From a virus, in the IMG/VR virus record IMGVR_UViG_3300027816_000207, positions 1 to 38,570 of that record: a stretch of DNA of 38,570 nt; one strand, given 5' to 3'. Shown piece after piece: positions 34,835 to 38,570 of this stretch; within the stretch, counting starts at the first letter, position 1; each line of letters opens with the position of its first letter. The notes beneath the pieces are model-generated. The model ran no database searches. It was not told where the DNA came from and was given only the letters and a program-made list of their open reading frames with translations. Made by a program: the position numbers and the translations under genes.

Positions 34835-35218
34835 ATGCCTAAAGCAAATTATGATCGTTTCGCCAGCTTTGATCTCAACGAAGCCTGTGATCACTTTGAC
34901 TGTACCGATCAGAAAGCCTGGAAGAAGATCCGTCCATTCATCGTAGCAGACGGAACAGACTACGAGACTGTGATGACAGAAGCCTTTGACTTCTACGATA
35001 TCTCTGAAGAAGAGTTTGAAGCATTTGACGCAGGTGTCAAGTATGCCCTGAGCAAGATGAACATTGCCTTTGAAAAGGCAGGCGTGGAGCTTCAGATATG
35101 TGAAGTAGACTTGGTAGATGCCCAGGGCTTTATGATGGTTCGTTGCGATGACGAGCCCGAGGACTTCGTTAAGCGAGCCCTTAAGAAGCCCGTCCAGCAG
35201 GTAGACAGCTGGGTATAA
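34835..35218 (+). CDS. Hypothetical acidic early protein, 127 aa
   Basis: MPKANYDRFASFDLNEACDH, then FDCTDQKAWKKIRPFIVADG and an acidic helical part (EAFDFYDISEEEFEAFDAGV). AAGGAGC precedes the ATG. Monocistronic. The EEFEAFDAGVKYAL segment recalls other small T4-like phage proteins. Function unknown. Confidence 0.76.
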   Translation: MPKANYDRFASFDLNEACDHFDCTDQKAWKKIRPFIVADGTDYETVMTEAFDFYDISEEEFEAFDAGVKYALSKMNIAFEKAGVELQICEVDLVDAQGFMMVRCDDEPEDFVKRALKKPVQQVDSWV

Positions 35219-35257
35219 GTGTGGCATAAAAACAACACTAAAACGGCTAGAAAAAGG

Positions 35258-35286
35258 TTGACAACCCTAGCCCAATTTGCTATACT
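35258..35286 (+). promoter_or_regulatory. Sigma70 promoter
   Basis: TTGACA, 17 bp, TATACT. Confidence 0.8.
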
Positions 35287-35316
35287 ATAGGCTAAGTTAA
35301 ACAAAAGGAGCGACAC

Positions 35317-35664
35317 ATGACAGTAGAAACTTTCAACGCAGAACTAGTCCAAGACGCATGCAACCAAGCCCAACTGGCTGCTCGTAAAGCCGCTAAGGCA
35401 TTCTACGATCAATATGGCGATCGTGACGCCTGTGGCTTTGCTTGGGTAGATGTATACGGTGTTCGTTCAAACAGCCGCTTGGGCAAGACACTTCAGACGT
35501 TTGGCTTCCGCAAGAGCTACACAGGATCCTTGCAGTTATGGAACCCAAGTGGTGCAGGTGTGCAGAGTGTTAGTGTACTAGAAGCTGGCGCTGAAGCATA
35601 TGCAAAGGTGCTCAAAGAGCAGTTGGGCTTAGAGAAGTGCTATGCAGGTAGCCGCTTAGATTGA
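35317..35664 (+). CDS. Conserved phage protein, 115 aa
   Basis: MTVETFNAELVQDACNQAQL, then AFYDQYGDRDACGFAWVDVY and LGKTLQTFGFRKSYTGSLQL. The D-x-x-x-CGFAWV and SYTGSLQLWNPSG segments look conserved among T4-like phages. AAAGGAGC precedes the ATG. Function unknown. Confidence 0.8.
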   Translation: MTVETFNAELVQDACNQAQLAARKAAKAFYDQYGDRDACGFAWVDVYGVRSNSRLGKTLQTFGFRKSYTGSLQLWNPSGAGVQSVSVLEAGAEAYAKVLKEQLGLEKCYAGSRLD

Positions 35665-35675
35665 TTAAAAAGAGG

Positions 35676-35704
35676 TTGACAGGGCACCCAAAGCCCTGTA
35701 TAAT
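35676..35704 (+). promoter_or_regulatory. Sigma70 promoter
   Basis: TTGACA, 17 bp, TATAAT; an ATG (35711) lies 6 nt after the -10 and opens a nine-codon frame. Confidence 0.8.
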
Positions 35705-35710
35705 CATTAC

Positions 35711-35740
35711 ATGTTCAACAGTAAGAGGGTACACAAATGA
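35711..35740 (+). CDS. Nine-codon leader frame at the predicted mRNA start
   Basis: Encodes MFNSKRVHK and stop. It begins at the predicted transcription start and its TGA overlaps the ATG of the 89-aa gene (ATGA). The sequence is almost the same as the leader at 19088. Confidence 0.4.
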   Translation: MFNSKRVHK

Positions 35741-36006
35741 AAGCACTAGAGAACTTTATTGCACAGAAGAATCATTGGAACAGCTTCTTCAAGGGCACAC
35801 AGTATGAGATCACTACAGCAAAGGGCCGTCAGGCTGTAGCGGATATGATTGACTCAGCACTGAGCCCAGAGAACTTAACCTGTGATGGTGAGCTGCCTAG
35901 AGCAGAAGTTAATCGTCGCTACAAAGAACTAATGACTGCGGCCAAGCAGTTGAAGAAGCTGGACCCAGCTGTTACGTTCTACGAGTACGATGCGGAGGTA
36001 GCGTAA
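35737..36006 (+). CDS. Hypothetical protein, 89 aa
   Basis: MKALENFIAQKNHWNSFFKG, then TQYEITTAKGRQAVADMIDS and helices. AGAGGG precedes the ATG. One-base overlap with the next gene. It appears conserved in T4-like phages. Function unknown. Confidence 0.75.
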   Translation: MKALENFIAQKNHWNSFFKGTQYEITTAKGRQAVADMIDSALSPENLTCDGELPRAEVNRRYKELMTAAKQLKKLDPAVTFYEYDAEVA

Positions 36007-36200
36007 TGGGTACGCCTTTGTATATGGATATGAGCTGTGCTGTGCGCTTGGTGCAGGAGTATGCAGAGATACACACAGCAGGCGATGTGCTGGCTGCACT
36101 ACAGGACATGGAGTGCTGTTACGATGACTTGGACAAAGAGGACAGGGTAGCCTACAGCATGTTCATGGCAGCAGGGCGCAAGATGTTTGCTCCGGCGTAA
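36006..36200 (+). CDS. Hypothetical protein, 64 aa
   Basis: MGTPLYMDMSCAVRLVQEYA, then AGDVLAALQDMECCYDDLDK, helical and acidic with three cysteines. Coupled to the 89-aa gene by TAATG. Last gene of the early plus-strand block. Function unknown. Confidence 0.7.
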   Translation: MGTPLYMDMSCAVRLVQEYAEIHTAGDVLAALQDMECCYDDLDKEDRVAYSMFMAAGRKMFAPA

Positions 36201-36229
36201 GAGATATATAGATATAGCTGTATAGTTTT

Positions 36230-36286
36230 ATCCCCCAGTCACTGGCCCTGCAACACGCTTGGGATCCTCACTGGGGGATTTCTTTT
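36230..36286 (+). terminator. Intrinsic terminator at the end of the early block
   Basis: ATCCCCCAGT (36230-36239) pairs with ACTGGGGGAT (36270-36279) around a 30-nt loop, then TTTCTTTT. Confidence 0.85.
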
Positions 36287-36814
36287 GAAAAATATTTCGA
36301 CGGTCGGGGCATAGAAAATAAAAAAAATTTCTCGAGGGGTGGGGGGCTTATATATTAAAAGTGTTGCTAAAAAGCCACAGTCCTTAAGCCAAATTTTTTA
36401 CCGCTTTTTAAAAACACACCGAGTCTAAATCACCACCTCACTTCTGTAAGTACTTCTATATAAAAAAATGCGCGACCAATTTTTTTACTCACAGGACCCA
36501 TTTCGGGTACGCTAAGTCTATTCAAAGAAAAAGCCCTACGAATAGAGCTTAAGGTTGCGGGCATGTCCCGTATAGATGTTCAACAGTGATCAAACTTGAT
36601 TAGTTTGGTGGATTCTCACAGTGACATAGTTTTGCTTGGGGTTTGTGATCCAAATACTCTACAGTATACATAGTAACCTCCAATACACAGTTCTAGTTCT
36701 GTGTACAAGTATTTACAATAAATCTATACATTCTTGCTTGATATAGGCCACATCTACTCTCAGTAAAAACGCTAAGTACTTCCCTAAATTTTTTTGCGCA
36801 GTATTTTTTTTTGA
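36287..36814. other. AT-rich non-coding stretch
   Basis: About 530 bp with no supported gene on either strand. It has several A/T runs (around 36320, 36395, 36480, 36788 and 36806). It also holds a short CGGG-CATGT-CCCG hairpin near 36555-36575 and the inverted repeat ACACAG/CTGTGT near 36685-36705. No promoter as good as those to the left was found. Confidence 0.6.
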
Positions 36815-37294
36815 CTACAGACTCTGAACTCTGCTAGCAATGTCTGAACTCACAGCACCCACTATCTTATTGTGATCAGCATTTATTTGCACGGGCGTTC
36901 CGCCCTGTGGTTTGTAGGGTGGCAACCCCTTAGAGCGTAGTATACCATCCAATTCTTGCTGTTGATAGTAGTTAACATATGAACCCTGTATAGTGCCTTC
37001 CAATCTGTTCAGTGTTGTTGGATAAGCAGCTATGAGTATACTCAACACGGGCTGTAACTGCGGATTCAACTGCATAACTGTGGCTGCACCAGCACTATAG
37101 CCAATCAATACCAATTGTTTAGGCTGTTGCTTCTTTACTAGCTCTAGTGCCCTAACACCCTGTGTGTGATCCAGTATTGTACCGTTTAATTTTTGTGTAA
37201 GTTGTGCTAGAGCACCGTTACCTTCAGCACCGTGCGCTAGCCCTTTAAATGCTATTACCATTGGAGCTTGAGCTAGTATTTCATATAATTTCAT
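36815..37294 (-). CDS. Alpha/beta hydrolase-like protein, 159 aa
   Basis: The nucleophile elbow LIGYSAGA (S67) follows a short Rossmann-like part (MVIAFKGLAHGAEGNG); a candidate histidine sits near the C-terminus (NADHNKIVG). It is shorter than typical hydrolases. The start at 37294 (MKLYEILAQAPMVIAFKGLA) is preferred because it lies 5 nt behind a late-type box and resembles the MRFYE-type starts; a GTG 16 codons earlier is also possible. Substrate unknown. Confidence 0.75.
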   Translation of the reverse strand: MKLYEILAQAPMVIAFKGLAHGAEGNGALAQLTQKLNGTILDHTQGVRALELVKKQQPKQLVLIGYSAGAATVMQLNPQLQPVLSILIAAYPTTLNRLEGTIQGSYVNYYQQQELDGILRSKGLPPYKPQGGTPVQINADHNKIVGAVSSDIASRVQSL

Positions 37295-37299
37295 GTTAA

Positions 37300-37307
37300 T
37301 ATTTATT
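37300..37307 (-). promoter_or_regulatory. Late-type promoter box abutting a start codon
   Basis: AATAAATA on the minus strand, 5 nt, then the ATG at 37294. Confidence 0.5.
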
Positions 37308-37391
37308 TTGTACGCACATACATATTCTAAATTTTTGCACACTAGAACCTATTTCGATATATAGTGTATAACACCTCTTAAGGATCCGCTC

Positions 37392-37547
37392 ATGCACATA
37401 CTGTATACTCTATTGCTAGGAACGCTGTTAGCTGTGCTATTATCTAGCCCTCTGCTAGGATTAGCTGTTGCTGTTATTACTGTTCTACAACTAGTACGAC
37501 TAGCTTGGCAGTGTAGAAACGATCCTTGGGATCCATCATTATACTAA
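37392..37547 (+). CDS. Membrane protein, 51 aa
   Basis: MHILYTLLLGTLLAVLLSSP, then LLGLAVAVITVLQLVRLAWQ and a polar end (CRNDPWDPSLY). Two short hydrophobic helices. AAGGATC lies before the ATG. Followed after 8 nt by the next plus-strand gene. Function unknown. Confidence 0.6.
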   Translation: MHILYTLLLGTLLAVLLSSPLLGLAVAVITVLQLVRLAWQCRNDPWDPSLY

Positions 37548-37555
37548 GGAACACC

Positions 37556-37726
37556 ATGGACTACGATCACAACATTATTCTAACACCCAAAGGGCAGTAT
37601 GTCTACAATCCAGACAATGACTGCTACTGTAGATTATACACTGAGCAAGATCTAACTCATTGGAGTAAGTTTGGATGGCTCTACATCATCCTGGTCTTGG
37701 CTGCGCTCTGTTATAGTGTAACTTAG
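37556..37726 (+). CDS. Small C-tail-anchored membrane protein, 56 aa
   Basis: MDYDHNIILTPKGQYVYNPD, then DCYCRLYTEQDLTHWSKFG and a C-terminal hydrophobic helix (WLYIILVLAALCYSV). AAGGAAC precedes the ATG. Its 3' end overlaps the minus-strand gene at 37652-37861, i.e. convergent overlap. Function unknown. Confidence 0.62.
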   Translation: MDYDHNIILTPKGQYVYNPDNDCYCRLYTEQDLTHWSKFGWLYIILVLAALCYSVT

Positions 37727-37861
37727 GCTTCTGCAAGTTAGATCTGCGTCAGGCCCAGGCTGCATTATGGCCATTTGCTCTACGCATTCATACTGTGTAG
37801 TGTACGTACCTAAATTCACTGTTGCAGTTGCAGTGAGCATTGTTAATATCCATACCAACAT
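37652..37861 (-). CDS. Small exported protein, 69 aa
   Basis: MLVWILTMLTATATVNLGTY reads as a signal peptide. The mature part carries two cysteines (YECVEQMAIMQPGPDADLTC) and a polar tail. AAAGGAAC precedes the ATG, and a late-type box lies upstream. Function unknown; exported and probably disulfide-bonded. The overlapping plus-strand gene could compete with it in transcription. Confidence 0.6.
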   Translation of the reverse strand: MLVWILTMLTATATVNLGTYTTQYECVEQMAIMQPGPDADLTCRSLSYTITERSQDQDDVEPSKLTPMS

Positions 37862-37886
37862 ACGTGTTCCTTTGTGTAATAAAAAT

Positions 37887-37894
37887 TATTTAGT
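37887..37894 (-). promoter_or_regulatory. Late-type promoter box
   Basis: ACTAAATA on the minus strand, 25 bp before the 69-aa gene, with AAAGGA in between. Confidence 0.45.
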
Positions 37895-37905
37895 AATACT
37901 CTAAC

Positions 37906-38112
37906 ATGCGACACTACTGCATATACACTAGCCAACTCACAGCCACAGTACTAAAAGATCTAGAACTGTATGGTGTACCATTTGAACTACATCTGAATCG
38001 CACACGCTTTTGGCTGGATGTAGACACAGTGCCTGCTCATGCATTGGTTTATATCAAGTACAGTCGCGTACTGCACGATATAAGCCATGAACCTATTACA
38101 CCTGGCTGTTAA
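37906..38112 (+). CDS. Hypothetical protein, 68 aa
   Basis: MRHYCIYTSQLTATVLKDLE, then LYGVPFELHLNRTRFWLDVD and VYIKYSRVLHDIS. Compact alpha/beta pattern. No ribosome binding site is seen. Weaker support than its neighbours. Confidence 0.5.
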   Translation: MRHYCIYTSQLTATVLKDLELYGVPFELHLNRTRFWLDVDTVPAHALVYIKYSRVLHDISHEPITPGC

Positions 38113-38301
38113 AACGTCATCTTTTTGTGAATCGCTATTTGCGGGGTATTCTATAGCTATGCAAATAGCCTACAGTGGTGGTTGTGCAGTTTCAGCTATT
38201 ATATATGAGGGCTTGTACTATGTGTTATCTGCGCTGTCGGTACCGCAAATTTTTTGCGTTGTACCGCTTCGCGGCTCTAGCGTTTACCGCTGCGCTCCGC
38301 G

Positions 38302-38364
38302 CTACACGAACAGGGCTACGAAGATGGCCGCTAGTGCCAGCAGTAAAACAGCGAACTCAGTCAT
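38302..38364 (-). CDS. Membrane microprotein, 20 aa
   Basis: MTEFAVLLLALAAIFVALFV, a single hydrophobic helix. Starts inside the end of the 27-aa frame upstream and is probably coupled to it. Confidence 0.4.
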   Translation of the reverse strand: MTEFAVLLLALAAIFVALFV

Positions 38365-38440
38365 CTGTGAACTGTCCCCAAATGATCAGTAGTGCTGCCA
38401 GTGCCACAATGATTAAACTGCCAATTTCCACGGGTGTCAT
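38357..38440 (-). CDS. Membrane microprotein, 27 aa
   Basis: MTPVEIGSLIIVALAALLII plus WGQFTDD: one transmembrane helix. It has a strong ribosome binding site (AAGGAGC, 4-5 nt from the ATG) that lies just behind the stop of the structural gene upstream. The pair with the 20-aa frame is short but well placed for translation. Confidence 0.5.
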   Translation of the reverse strand: MTPVEIGSLIIVALAALLIIWGQFTDD

Positions 38441-38449
38441 GATTGCTCC

Positions 38450-38570
38450 TTAGTCACGCAGGGTTATCTGTGTGCTTGCTACTATGGTTCCTGCGATACT
38501 GCCTGTGCGCAGATTCACTGTGATGGTTTCGTTGCCCTCAGTGACCCCATCAAATGTAACTGCTGTAGAA
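38450..38570 (-). CDS. C-terminal end of a structural protein, partial
   Basis: Only the last 39 residues are in the window, running in from the right edge. The segment VTFDGVTEGNETITVNLRTG looks like a Calx-beta or similar repeat of tail-fibre/adhesin proteins, followed by TIVASTQITLRD and the stop. The rest lies outside. Confidence 0.6.
   Translation of the reverse strand, partial: STAVTFDGVTEGNETITVNLRTGSIAGTIVASTQITLRD

Noticed and set aside
38087-38453. Two plus-strand frames of about 100 and 92 residues
   Set aside because: No ribosome binding site, Arg/Ser/Ala-rich low-quality composition, and they cover the minus-strand microproteins and the end of the structural gene.

Overview
The window reads as part of a T4-like (myovirus-type) tailed phage genome. 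The grounds are a block of virion-type genes on the minus strand, T4-type late promoters (NNTAAATA boxes, one a canonical TATAAATA), a PAAR tail-tip protein, a modular cell-wall hydrolase, three clustered tRNA genes, and a long run of tiny early genes of the kind found in marine and freshwater T4-like phages. No terminase, portal, capsid or polymerase gene lies inside the window, so the family call is an inference. The phage carries an alphaproteobacterial-type 5-aminolevulinate synthase, which points to an alphaproteobacterial host, but this is not proven.

Region 1 (1-14.6 kb) is mostly minus strand and mostly preceded by late-type boxes. From left to right it holds an overlapping block with a pol-beta-type nucleotidyltransferase and a protein with ligase-type motifs (1-2.9 kb), a PAAR protein and a hydrophobic virion candidate (2.9-4.1 kb), a shortened sugar-nucleotide dehydrogenase, and an Fe-S assembly operon iscU-iscA-erpA (4.9-5.9 kb). 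Then come plus-strand islands with a lipase-like hydrolase (6.4-6.9 kb), a Cys-rich pair plus adhesin-like structural genes (7.4-9.9 kb), hemA plus a DUF454 membrane protein on the plus strand (10-11.6 kb), an HNH nuclease, a YqgE/AlgH protein, and a three-domain SGNH / peptidoglycan-binding / SleB hydrolase (11.6-14.1 kb).

Region 2 (14.6-36.2 kb) is almost wholly plus strand: about 50 small genes read from 28 near-consensus sigma70 promoters (TTGACA, usually 17 bp, TATAAT or TATACT), often one promoter per gene. Recognisable products are an entericidin-like lipoprotein, an Rnl5/DRB0094-type RNA ligase, a SWIM zinc-finger protein, a winged-HTH protein, an Api92-like protein, a DUF7448-type protein, an AAA ATPase and a DUF7227-type protein. 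A 0.7 kb non-coding gap (26.77-27.48 kb) contains seven perfect, same-orientation DnaA boxes beside a row of short palindromes; three more boxes lie at 33.93-33.96 kb. A tRNA cluster (CAU, Leu-UAA, Arg-UCU) sits at 30.9-31.2 kb.

Region 3 (36.2-38.57 kb) has a non-coding stretch, then small late-type genes on both strands and the C-terminal end of a structural protein running off the window.

The main themes are: a late-expressed iron cofactor set (Fe-S assembly and heme precursor synthesis), several enzymes for nucleic-acid end joining or nucleotidyl transfer, a host-style DnaA-box cluster in a T4-like phage, and recurrent promoter architectures that place the predicted transcription start on or next to an ATG (leaderless mRNA). 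Small genes that lie inside longer out-of-frame reading frames (for example a 52-aa protein with nine cysteines) were found by reading the frames by eye.
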